This document shows, one piece after another, positions 7,595 through 14,376 of a stretch of DNA of 16,358 bases. Source of the stretch: Gemmataceae bacterium (GTDB lineage Bacteria; Planctomycetota; Planctomycetia; Gemmatales; Gemmataceae); the NCBI GenBank assembly GCA_025056835.1, contig JANWVS010000006.1:1-16358 (forward strand), written 5' to 3'. The notes under the pieces are model-generated. The model was not told the DNA's origin, did not search any database, and saw only the letters and a program-made list of their open reading frames with translations. Position 1 is the first letter of the stretch, and every line of letters begins with the position of its first letter. A program made the translations under genes and the position numbers.

Positions 7595-8848
7595 TCATCG
7601 GGGCGGCAGGTTCGCGGTCAAGCCCATGGCCGCGGACACGGTGACTAACACCAGCAAATTGACGACGACGCTGATTCCATGCCAACGGCCGAATTCATCC
7701 CGAGCGGCGCGCATCGCCGGCAAAGAAGCCGGTTCCGCCGCCACGGTTGTCGCGGCTTCCTCTAAGTATCGGTCGACGGCGGCGTCGCGCTGCGGGCGAA
7801 GTGCCGCCACGTGCCGTTCGATGGGCCAACCCGCCAAGACGCCGGCCAACGCTAGGGCCAACAGCACCAAGCGGCAGCGCTGGGCGAACCCGCCCTCGCG
7901 CCAACGACACGCCGTCACCAAGGCGATCAGTCCGCAGGTGCCTTGCATGAGGAAATACCAAGCGAAGATCGGCGCGACAGCCTGGCCGGCGACGCGGGTC
8001 CCTTGTTCCTTCGGCCCGTTGATGTTCTTATCGACAACTGAAAACACCGGCGGCAACGGCAACCAGACCGGTCGCTCGTCCTTCGGCTTCTGTCCGATCT
8101 CCTCGAAGGTCCCGAACAAGCTCAGCGCCACCACGAAGGTGAAAAAAACCGCCATGCCAAACCACAGGCCCAGGGCGAGTACGTGCAAAACGCGAGGAAG
8201 CATGGTCATCAACACAGTCTCCTTGAGCTGACTTTCTTCTCCGCGCCACAAGCGCGTCAGGTTGCTCCGATGTCGCATGGCGACCACGCACGCGGCAATC
8301 AGGCAAAAAGCCGTGCGCGGCTCGGTCACGTCGCCGTGGGTTACGAACCATTGGGCCATGGCCAGCGTGGCGGCAGCGGAGACGGACGCTAGCGACACGT
8401 AGCGCGTGACAGCGACGACGACGAGAAACATGAGTCCCGCAGCGAGCAACGGCGCGGGTTGATGCAGCAATAACATCGTGACGACGCCGAGACCGGTGGC
8501 CACACCTTTGCCGCCGCGGAAGCCAAGGTAGACTGGATAACAATGGCCGAGGAAAGCGGCCAAGCCCGTGACGATTTCCAGCCAGCCTTGCTTTCCGAAG
8601 ATAGCGGCGCCGAGGTCTTGAGAGGCGGTCGCCACGGCTACCGGAACCGCTCCTTTGGCGAAGTCCAGAAGCAGAACCATGGCGCCAAACTTGCGGCCGA
8701 GGACACGGCCGACGTTGGTGGCGCCGATGTTGCCGCTTCCCCGGGTGAAAATGTCGATGCCGCGCGACCTCGCAATCAGCCAGCCGAACGGCACCGCCCC
8801 GAGCAGATAAGCTCCGATGACCAGCGAACCGGCGACCCATGTGTGCAT
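7595..8848 (-). CDS. plsY: Glycerol-3-phosphate acyltransferase PlsY fused to a DUF4149/TMEM205-like domain
   Basis: 417 residues from the ATG at 8848; the frame stays open further upstream, but that part reads as noncoding. Residues 1-205 are PlsY, the inner-membrane enzyme that uses acyl-phosphate to acylate sn-glycerol-3-phosphate and make lysophosphatidic acid in phospholipid synthesis. All family motifs are visible: GSGNIGATNVGRVLG (37-51), LGHCYPVYLGFRGGKGVATG (100-119) and MRHRSNLTRLWRGEE (191-205). Several hydrophobic helices span it. Normal bacterial PlsY ends near here (about 200-220 residues). The extra C-terminal half (about 216-410) is a second membrane domain with the DUF4149/TMEM205-like pattern: RVLHVLALGLWFGMAVFFTF at its start, a middle pair of helices, and FGRWHGISVVVNLLVLV at the end. 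The function of that domain is unknown. The gene is transcribed away from 8849 and converges on the small secreted protein gene. No other lipid gene is adjacent. Confidence is high for PlsY and good for the fusion. Confidence 0.93.
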   Translation of the reverse strand: MHTWVAGSLVIGAYLLGAVPFGWLIARSRGIDIFTRGSGNIGATNVGRVLGRKFGAMVLLLDFAKGAVPVAVATASQDLGAAIFGKQGWLEIVTGLAAFLGHCYPVYLGFRGGKGVATGLGVVTMLLLHQPAPLLAAGLMFLVVVAVTRYVSLASVSAAATLAMAQWFVTHGDVTEPRTAFCLIAACVVAMRHRSNLTRLWRGEESQLKETVLMTMLPRVLHVLALGLWFGMAVFFTFVVALSLFGTFEEIGQKPKDERPVWLPLPPVFSVVDKNINGPKEQGTRVAGQAVAPIFAWYFLMQGTCGLIALVTACRWREGGFAQRCRLVLLALALAGVLAGWPIERHVAALRPQRDAAVDRYLEEAATTVAAEPASLPAMRAARDEFGRWHGISVVVNLLVLVTVSAAMGLTANLPPR

Positions 8849-9100
8849 AGTTGACACCGCTAGCACGCCTTTGCGACGAGCGTTAGTATAGGTCCCGATC
8901 GCAGCGCCAGTCTCAACGTAGTAGCTTGGTGGAGCGGTCTTGGCGGCACGGCCGAATCGGAAGGGAGATGGAACGAGACCAGTTCTTTTTTCACTCCCAA
9001 CCGAGAGGGGGACGAACGAGACTGCACAAGATCCGCGCAATCGACTATGCCCGCATCGGCTGGCCGATTTTTGGGGGGAACCGGTGCTCACCGTCGCGAA
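8849..9100. other. Noncoding stretch upstream of plsY, with one candidate -10 box
   Basis: No protein-like frame could be supported here; the open frames have atypical composition and no recognisable domain. On the minus strand TATACT (complement of 8885-8890) lies about 36 bases before the plsY start. TTGAGA (complement of 8911-8916) is the only -35-like sequence, with 20-bp spacing, longer than usual. The call of a plsY promoter is therefore weak. No tRNA-like cloverleaf was seen. Confidence 0.3.
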
Positions 9101-9271
9101 ATGGCCGACCTGATCGAAACTTTATGCTATTGTTATCGCTGCAAGCGGATGCACGTATCGGGAAATCGTTGTGCGGACTCCGTGCGAGGAGAGCCGGGTC
9201 AGGTGGTAGCGCCGCACGTGTCGGGGGTTCGGATGAGCGGCGAAGACGGCATGTTGGTGCTCGATGATTAA
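9101..9271 (+). CDS. Possible small Cys-rich protein (56 aa), unrecognised
   Basis: An open frame from the ATG at 9101 to the TAA at 9269-9271, with an in-frame upstream ATG at 9047. The N-terminus MADLIETLCYCYRCKRMH is followed by Cys24; CYRC (11-14) with Cys24 recalls a small metal-binding knuckle, but the fourth ligand is unclear. The acidic tail ends GEDGMLVLDD. A two-tier hairpin (9291-9343) begins 20 bases after the stop, where a terminator would be expected, which gives mild support. There is no Shine-Dalgarno and I know no family for it, so it may be a chance frame. Confidence 0.3.
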   Translation: MADLIETLCYCYRCKRMHVSGNRCADSVRGEPGQVVAPHVSGVRMSGEDGMLVLDD

Positions 9272-9290
9272 GCGACCGGCGAGCGCGTAG

Positions 9291-9343
9291 TAAGCCAACC
9301 TGAAACCGCAGCACCCGTACTGCGGAAGCGGAACGGTGGCTTA
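9291..9343. terminator. Two-tier stem-loop, candidate terminator or RNA structure
   Basis: Outer arms TAAGCCAACC (9291-9300) and GGTGGCTTA (9335-9343) pair with one bulged A. Inner arms CCGCAG (9306-9311) and CTGCGG (9320-9325) close an 8-base loop. No U-tract follows. It could end a transcript of the small ORF at 9101-9271, or be part of a structured noncoding RNA. The pairing is read directly and the role is inferred. Confidence 0.4.
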
Positions 9344-9366
9344 AGGAAGAATTGCGCTGGCGTCAG

Positions 9367-9432
9367 AAGTTGCGGGAACAAGCCTCGTCGCGGGCGCGGC
9401 CCAACTCGCAACTTGGGCTTGTAAGCTCTTAC
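9367..9432. repeat. Interleaved inverted repeats downstream of the ThDP enzyme gene
   Basis: Two inverted pairs interlock in the order A B A' B': A is AAGTTGCG (9367-9374) with A' CGCAACTT (9407-9414), and B is ACAAGCC (9378-9384) with B' GGCTTGT (9416-9422). A third short pair, GTAAG/CTTAC (9421-9425 and 9428-9432), overlaps the stop codon of the minus-strand gene at 9429-9431. Pairs A and B cannot form simple nested hairpins together, so the RNA would either switch between them or form a pseudoknot. The segment lies at the 3' end of the ThDP gene transcript and may act in termination. Confidence 0.5.
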
Positions 9433-11006
9433 GCCCTCAACGACCGCCACGTATCCGGGACCTCAATCAGCGACGGTCCCTCGCGTTTCAGTGCATGTCG
9501 AACGGCCGTCGCGAAGTCGTCGGCGCGATAAGTTCTCGCACCGGGGATGTCGAACGCCTCCGCCAGACGGACGAAATCGGGATTGTTGAGTTCCACGTCG
9601 ATGTACCGTTCTCCGTGTTGCTTGCGTTGCAAGTTCTTGATGGCTCCATACGCATGGTCGTTATGAACGATGATGATGAGCCGCAGTCGATATCTCGCCG
9701 CCGTGGCGAGTTCCTGGCATGTCATGACGAATCCGCCGTCGCCGGCCAGACACACGATCGGGCGGTCGGGCAGAGCAACGGCGGCACCGATCGCTGCCGG
9801 CAACCCCCAGCCCAGGGCGATGAAAGTCGATGGATAAAAAAATGTGCGAGGTGCGTAAGCCGGCCAATCCGTGTGCATGCGCAAGGCCATTTCGCAAGCA
9901 TCCGTGACCACGACCCCGTTTTCGGGTAGCTCGGCGCGCAGCGTTTCGATCAGCCATTCCGGCCGCGGCGGACGAAGCCCGCGGGCGTTGTCCCAAAGCT
10001 CGCCCCACTGGCTTGATGACTCTGCGATCCGCTCAAGCAATCCGGCGAGGGCCTCCTTGGCGTCGCCTACGATGGCACATTCCACGGGATAGTTGACGCC
10101 GATCACGCCGGGATCTAGGTCGATCTGAATCAACCGGCGCGGCACGGCTAACTTCCAGAACCAGGTCATAACCTCAGTGAATCGACAACCTACGGCGATC
10201 ATGGCGTCGGCATGCGGCAAGGCGGCCTTACTGCGAACCGAGCGGGCGTGGCCGAGCGAGAGAGGATCGCGTTCATCGATGATTCCTTTGCCGTTGAGTG
10301 AAGTAATGACGGGACAGCTCAATCGTTGGGCGAGTGCGCGAATTTCCGGGCCGGCGTCGCTCCACACAGCGCCGCCGCCGGCGAGGATGATCGGCCGCCG
10401 CGCCGAGCGCAGTAGGTCCGCGGCGACATCAAGCGCCGCCGATGAAATGGGCGAACGCCCGGAGGGCGGTTGGTCCTCCACGTGAACCGCCGTCGTCGTC
10501 CCGGCCAGCAAGTCCTGCGGAAAAAACAGAGCGGCCGAACGCCGTCGTCCTCGGGTCATCGCCGCGAACGATTGCAGTACCAATTGAGGCACATCCGCGA
10601 CGCGACGCGCTGTGGCGGTGTAGCACGTGCAAGGGCGGAAGATGTTCTCGAGGTCGATTTCATGATAACTGCCGGTCTCGCGTCCGAGTTTGTCGTGGTT
10701 GACTTGGCCGGCGATCAAGAGCACGGGAATCGAATCACCAAAGGCTTCGGCGATGCCCGTGAGCGCGTTGGTGGCGCCGGGGCCGGCCGTCGTGCAAATA
10801 ACGCCGGGTCGGCCGGTGACACGAGCGTAACCATCGGCCATGAAGGCGCCGGCCTGCTCATTGCGGCACAAAACCGTACCGATACCGCCGTGACGAACGA
10901 TGGCATCGTAAATCGCCGTCGTGTGCGATCCCGGCATGCCGAAGATCAGGCGAACCCCCTGTCGGTAGAGGGCCTCGACCAACATATCTGCGCCGGTTCG
11001 AGCCAT
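9429..11006 (-). CDS. Thiamine-diphosphate-dependent enzyme, acetolactate synthase large-subunit-like
   Basis: 525 residues with the three-domain layout of the acetolactate synthase/benzoylformate decarboxylase superfamily. The N-terminal Pyr domain has FGMPGSHTTAIYD and RNEQAGAFMADGYAR, with Glu50 the likely cofactor-activating glutamate, then TTAGPGATNALTGIAEAF. The central domain (about 190-325) holds RRPIILAGGGA. The C-terminal PP domain has LGWGLPAAIGAA and the ThDP/Mg motif starting GDGGF (422-426) and ending at Asn449. Members either decarboxylate 2-oxo acids or join two of them; the exact substrate cannot be read. No small regulatory subunit gene (ilvN) and no other branched-chain amino acid gene is nearby, so a biosynthetic acetolactate synthase is only one option. 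I chose the ATG at 11006 because GGAG lies 6 bases before it; the ATG at 11009 is too close, and the open frame up to 11099 adds an unfamily-like 31-residue extension. It is divergent from the kinase gene. Confidence 0.88.
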   Translation of the reverse strand: MARTGADMLVEALYRQGVRLIFGMPGSHTTAIYDAIVRHGGIGTVLCRNEQAGAFMADGYARVTGRPGVICTTAGPGATNALTGIAEAFGDSIPVLLIAGQVNHDKLGRETGSYHEIDLENIFRPCTCYTATARRVADVPQLVLQSFAAMTRGRRRSAALFFPQDLLAGTTTAVHVEDQPPSGRSPISSAALDVAADLLRSARRPIILAGGGAVWSDAGPEIRALAQRLSCPVITSLNGKGIIDERDPLSLGHARSVRSKAALPHADAMIAVGCRFTEVMTWFWKLAVPRRLIQIDLDPGVIGVNYPVECAIVGDAKEALAGLLERIAESSSQWGELWDNARGLRPPRPEWLIETLRAELPENGVVVTDACEMALRMHTDWPAYAPRTFFYPSTFIALGWGLPAAIGAAVALPDRPIVCLAGDGGFVMTCQELATAARYRLRLIIIVHNDHAYGAIKNLQRKQHGERYIDVELNNPDFVRLAEAFDIPGARTYRADDFATAVRHALKREGPSLIEVPDTWRSLRA

Positions 11007-11299
11007 CATGTGCTCCGCGACGAAAGCTCTCCAAGGGAAGCGCACCTTGGCTAACCTAGGCGAACATTCCCTGGCGGTGAAGGGCCACGCGGTTCGCAAA
11101 GGCTTTCGCGATACTAAGAACGCTGTACAATGTGATCGTGCTCACTCAGCACGAGTTGAACGGCCGCCAGGCCTGTGGTCCGCGGCAAGACATGATAAGA
11201 CATAAGACATGATGAAGTGCTGAAGTCGGCGCGGGTCTGCTAAGGTCGACGCGGGTCGCTTGATCGGGCAGTGGTAACGGTACCTTCAGCGACAAACCC
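11007..11299. promoter_or_regulatory. Divergent intergenic region between ThDP enzyme and kinase genes
   Basis: This gap should contain the promoters for both flanking genes. A 7-bp hairpin, TCGTGCT/AGCACGA (11136-11142 and 11148-11154), may be an operator or a 5'-leader structure. A plus-strand -10-like TACAAT lies at 11126-11131, without a good -35. Three near-tandem copies of AAGACAT, two of them extended to AAGACATGAT, occupy 11187-11213. Two imperfect copies of AAGTCGGCGCGGGTC occupy 11223-11237 and 11242-11257. Use as regulatory sites is inferred from position only. Confidence 0.35.
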
Positions 11300-12925
11300 A
11301 TGGCAGAGCCTGAGAAATACGAGGCGACCTCTACTCCGACGGCACCCGACAGTCCCGAGCCGGATTGGACGGGCCGCACGGTCGGGGATTTTCGCGTCCT
11401 TCGCCGGCTCGGGCAGGGGGGCATGGGAGAAGTTTATCTCGCCGAGCAAATCTCTTTGAAGCGTCATGTCGCCTTGAAGTTTCTCAAGCCGGAACTGGCG
11501 GCCAACAAGAAATCCCTCGAGCGCTTCAAACGCGAGGCCGAGGCGGTGGCCCGCGTGACCCATGCGAACATCGTGCAAATTTACGCAATTGGCGAACATG
11601 CCGGCGCCTATTACATGGCCTTGGAATACGTGGAAGGACGCAACCTCCGCGAACACCTGGAAAAGAAGGGAACACCGGACGTTCTTCTGGGCCTGCGCAT
11701 TATGTTGCAAGTTGCCGCTGCTTTGCAGCGGGCCAACGAACTCGGCATTGTGCACCGCGACATCAAACCGGAAAACATCTTGCTCACCCGCAAGGGCGAG
11801 GTGAAGGTTGCCGACTTTGGTCTTTCGCGATGCTTCACCGAAGACGCCGAGAAGGCGAACAACCTCACGGGCAGCCGCGAGACGATGGGCACGCCGCTGT
11901 ACATGAGTCCGGAACAAGTCGAAGGGAAGGCGACGCTGGATCACCGCAGCGACATTTATTCGTTCGGTGTTACCTGTTACCACATGTTCGCCGGACATCC
12001 GCCGTTCCAGGGCACGTCGCCGTTCGAAGTGGCCGTCCAGCATGTGCAAAAAGAGCCGCAGCCTCTTGCCGAGATTCGCCCCGACCTGCCCGCGGACCTT
12101 TGCGCCATCATTCACAAGATGATGGCCAAGAAACCGGAGGAGCGCTACCAAACCGCGCGGGAGGTGCAGCGCGACGTGGGGCGATTGCGCGACGCGGTCA
12201 TGGTGGCAGGGACGAGCGTGGTGCCCGCTGGTCGGCTGGTCAATTCCGGTGAGATAGGATTGGCCACAGCGTCGTCGTCCTCCCGCGTGTCGCTGGCCGG
12301 GCCGCCCTCACGTCGCCGTTGGCTCGCGATCTTGATGATTCCAGCAGTTCTCGCGCTCGGTTTCGCTTTGGGGTATGCCAACCACCACGTCGTCCGCGCG
12401 CCGCTCGCCGAGACCGACGCGGCGCCGACAATCCTGGCGGACGAACCGATGCTGGCCAAGGCCCAGTTCTCTCCCGCCGAACAAGAGCGCCTCCTCCTGA
12501 AGAACTGGCACGATTCGTTGCACCCCACCAATGCCACCGACATTGCCGCCGGCCTCAAACACGCGATCGACCTCGGCCTCTTCTACCTGCGCGAGAAACG
12601 TCTCGACGATGCCGAACGTTTCGCCAAGGAACTCGAACAAATGGACAAGCGGCTGCGGCCGTATCAGAGCTTCGGCGTCATCCTCAAGGCCAACGTGTTG
12701 GCGTTTCGCGATCAGCCGGCAGAATCGAACAAGATATTCCTGGCGATGGTCGAGCGGACGGGCAAGGGCTTCGACAAGTTGCCGGCGACCGGTCCGTATT
12801 GGAAGACGAGCCTTCCCCTGCGCGAGATGATCGCCAAATCGCTCCAGCGCAACTATGTCAATGCTCCGGATCAATTTCCTCCGCAGTTGGAGCCGTATCG
12901 ACATCCACCGCGACTAGGAAAGTAA
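11300..12925 (+). CDS. Transmembrane Hanks-type serine/threonine protein kinase
   Basis: 541 residues. The cytoplasmic kinase domain (about 30-297) has all key parts: glycine loop GQGGMGEV (38-45), Lys60 in VALKFL, Glu79 in the C-helix, HRDIKPEN (152-159) with catalytic Asp154, DFG (172-174), GTPLYMSPE (197-205) and DIYSFGV (218-224). It is therefore predicted active, phosphorylating Ser/Thr on unknown targets. A basic linker (PSRRRW) leads to one membrane helix (about 341-359). The C-terminal part (about 360-541) should be extracytoplasmic; it is helical, with TPR-like segments (HAIDLGLFYLREKRLDDAER, about 421-440, and the next pair), and could be a sensor or protein-binding domain. The start at 11300 is the first ATG in a long open frame; there is no Shine-Dalgarno. 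The sulfatase gene follows after 28 bp on the same strand, suggesting one operon. It is a relative of the broken kinase at 1-610 but lacks WD40 repeats. Confidence 0.93.
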   Translation: MAEPEKYEATSTPTAPDSPEPDWTGRTVGDFRVLRRLGQGGMGEVYLAEQISLKRHVALKFLKPELAANKKSLERFKREAEAVARVTHANIVQIYAIGEHAGAYYMALEYVEGRNLREHLEKKGTPDVLLGLRIMLQVAAALQRANELGIVHRDIKPENILLTRKGEVKVADFGLSRCFTEDAEKANNLTGSRETMGTPLYMSPEQVEGKATLDHRSDIYSFGVTCYHMFAGHPPFQGTSPFEVAVQHVQKEPQPLAEIRPDLPADLCAIIHKMMAKKPEERYQTAREVQRDVGRLRDAVMVAGTSVVPAGRLVNSGEIGLATASSSSRVSLAGPPSRRRWLAILMIPAVLALGFALGYANHHVVRAPLAETDAAPTILADEPMLAKAQFSPAEQERLLLKNWHDSLHPTNATDIAAGLKHAIDLGLFYLREKRLDDAERFAKELEQMDKRLRPYQSFGVILKANVLAFRDQPAESNKIFLAMVERTGKGFDKLPATGPYWKTSLPLREMIAKSLQRNYVNAPDQFPPQLEPYRHPPRLGK

Positions 12926-12942
12926 CCGAGGCGAACGACACC

Positions 12943-12956
12943 GGAGGACAACCATG
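12943..12956 (+). promoter_or_regulatory. Ribosome binding site of the sulfatase gene
   Basis: GGAGG (12943-12947) lies 6 bases before the ATG at 12954, in the 28-bp gap after the kinase stop. It is the best Shine-Dalgarno in the window and fixes this start, which also gives the expected signal peptide. Confidence 0.7.
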
Positions 12957-14351
12957 ACAGGCATAGGAACATGGCTCGGTTTACTCTTGACCCCGATCGT
13001 TGCCGCCGCCGACACCCGGGGCACGGTCAAGCCGAATATCTTGGTCATCGTCGTTGATGACTTGGGTTATGGCGACATCGGTGTCCACGGCGGCAAAGCC
13101 GTGCCGACACCTCATATCGACAAGCTGGCGCGCAGCGGCATCCGATGCACGAACGGCTACGTGTCCTCTCCGTATTGCAGTCCCACCCGCGCAGGCTTGC
13201 TGACCGGGCGTTATCAAACCCGCTTCGGGCACGAGTTCAATCCGCATGTGGGTGCCGAAGACAAGCTCGGTCTACCGCTCGGTCTGCGCACCATCGCCGA
13301 TTGGCTTCGCGCGGCCGGGTACGCTACCGGGATGGTGGGCAAATGGCACCTTGGCTTCAGCCAGGCCCACCATCCGCAAGCCCGCGGCTTTGACGAGTAT
13401 TTCGGCTTCCTCGTCGGCGCCCATAACTATGCTCTGCGTCGCGACGCCGAGCCGAAATTCACATCCTCGATGGCTTTCAATGTCTTACTGCGCGGCAAGG
13501 AGCCGGTGAAGGTCGATGGTTTTGCGACGGGCGTTTTCACCGACGAAGCTATTCATTTCATGAAGCGGCATAAGGACCGGCCTTGGTTCCTGTACCTGGC
13601 TTACAACGCGGTCCACACGCCGCTGGAGATCGACCCCGCTTTGCAGCAGCGCCTGCCCGAGCAGGTCACCGATTCCACCCGACGCGGCTACCTCGCTTTG
13701 CTCTTGGGTTTGGACGACGCCATCGGCCGCGTCTTGGCCTACCTCCAAGAATCAGGCGCCGCCGAGAACACGTTAGTCGTCTTTCTCAGCGACAATGGCG
13801 GGTCAACGACAGCGCCGTTTTTCGCGTACAACGCGGCCTGGAATGGACCGCTGCGCGGCGGCAAAGGGCAGACGCTCGAAGGCGGCATCCGTGTGCCGTT
13901 CTTTCTGTCGTGGCCCGGAAAGCTGCCGGCCAATCAGACCTACGATCGCCCCGTGATCGCCCTCGATATTCTGCCGACCGCTTGTTCGCTTGCCGGGGCG
14001 AAGATACCGGCCGACGTGGATGGCGTCGACCTGATGCCGTATCTTTTGGGTCAAAAGCAAACCGCACCGCACGACGCCCTCTATTGGCGCTTCGGGCCGC
14101 AAAAAGCCATCCGCAAGGGCGACTGGACGTTAGTCGATTGGCGGGACTTTGAAAAAAAGACCAACAGCGGCTGGCAACTGTTCAACCTGGCGAACGACCT
14201 CGGGCAGAAAAACGACTTGGCCGCCAAGCACCCTGAGATCGTCACAGAGTTGCGCACCGCTTGGGAGCGCTGGGACGCCGGCAACATCGCGCCGCTTTGG
14301 CACGGCGGCGTGGTCGAAGATCCCACGGCACCGCCGCCAGCGAAAAAGTAG
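12954..14351 (+). CDS. Secreted type I (formylglycine) sulfatase
   Basis: 465 residues. It hydrolyses sulfate esters, in planctomycetes mostly on sulfated polysaccharides; the substrate cannot be read. A short N-terminal export signal is likely (about 1-19, ending VAAA), though its start lacks basic residues. Active-site elements of the alkaline phosphatase/sulfatase fold are complete: calcium-binding DD (35-36) in VVDDLGYGD; CSPTR (75-79), where Cys75 is converted to formylglycine by a maturation enzyme; GKWHLG (129-134) with Lys130 and His132; His221 in VHTPLE; DNGG (280-283); and Lys304 in RGGKG. The C-terminal WQLFNLANDLGQKNDLA (407-423) is the usual closing strand of this family. Length is normal. 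It probably shares a transcript with the upstream kinase, so production may be tied to that signalling gene. It converges on valS with a 25-bp gap. No sulfatase-modifying enzyme gene is nearby. Confidence 0.95.
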   Translation: MTGIGTWLGLLLTPIVAAADTRGTVKPNILVIVVDDLGYGDIGVHGGKAVPTPHIDKLARSGIRCTNGYVSSPYCSPTRAGLLTGRYQTRFGHEFNPHVGAEDKLGLPLGLRTIADWLRAAGYATGMVGKWHLGFSQAHHPQARGFDEYFGFLVGAHNYALRRDAEPKFTSSMAFNVLLRGKEPVKVDGFATGVFTDEAIHFMKRHKDRPWFLYLAYNAVHTPLEIDPALQQRLPEQVTDSTRRGYLALLLGLDDAIGRVLAYLQESGAAENTLVVFLSDNGGSTTAPFFAYNAAWNGPLRGGKGQTLEGGIRVPFFLSWPGKLPANQTYDRPVIALDILPTACSLAGAKIPADVDGVDLMPYLLGQKQTAPHDALYWRFGPQKAIRKGDWTLVDWRDFEKKTNSGWQLFNLANDLGQKNDLAAKHPEIVTELRTAWERWDAGNIAPLWHGGVVEDPTAPPPAKK

Positions 14352-14353
14352 CG

Positions 14354-14374
14354 CTCCCGGCAGCCGCGGCTGGG
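14354..14374. terminator. GC-rich palindrome between convergent sulfatase and valS genes
   Basis: The 25-bp gap between the two stop codons contains the perfect 12-bp palindrome CAGCCGCGGCTG (14361-14372), flanked by CCC and GG that extend the stem imperfectly. The position fits a shared bidirectional terminator. No T-run is seen, so the role is inferred. Confidence 0.45.
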
Positions 14375-14376
14375 AA

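Noticed and set aside
8849..9091. 81-residue N-terminal extension of PlsY
   Set aside because: The extension is Ser/Arg-rich and unlike PlsY. The ATG at 8848 places the first membrane helix exactly where the family starts.
11007..11099. 31-residue N-terminal extension of the ThDP enzyme
   Set aside because: The GGAG 6 bases before the ATG at 11006 and the normal family start (ARTGADMLVEAL) favour the shorter protein.
11240..12151. Minus-strand open frame opposite the kinase gene
   Set aside because: The kinase motifs on the plus strand are complete, and the antisense product has no recognisable feature.
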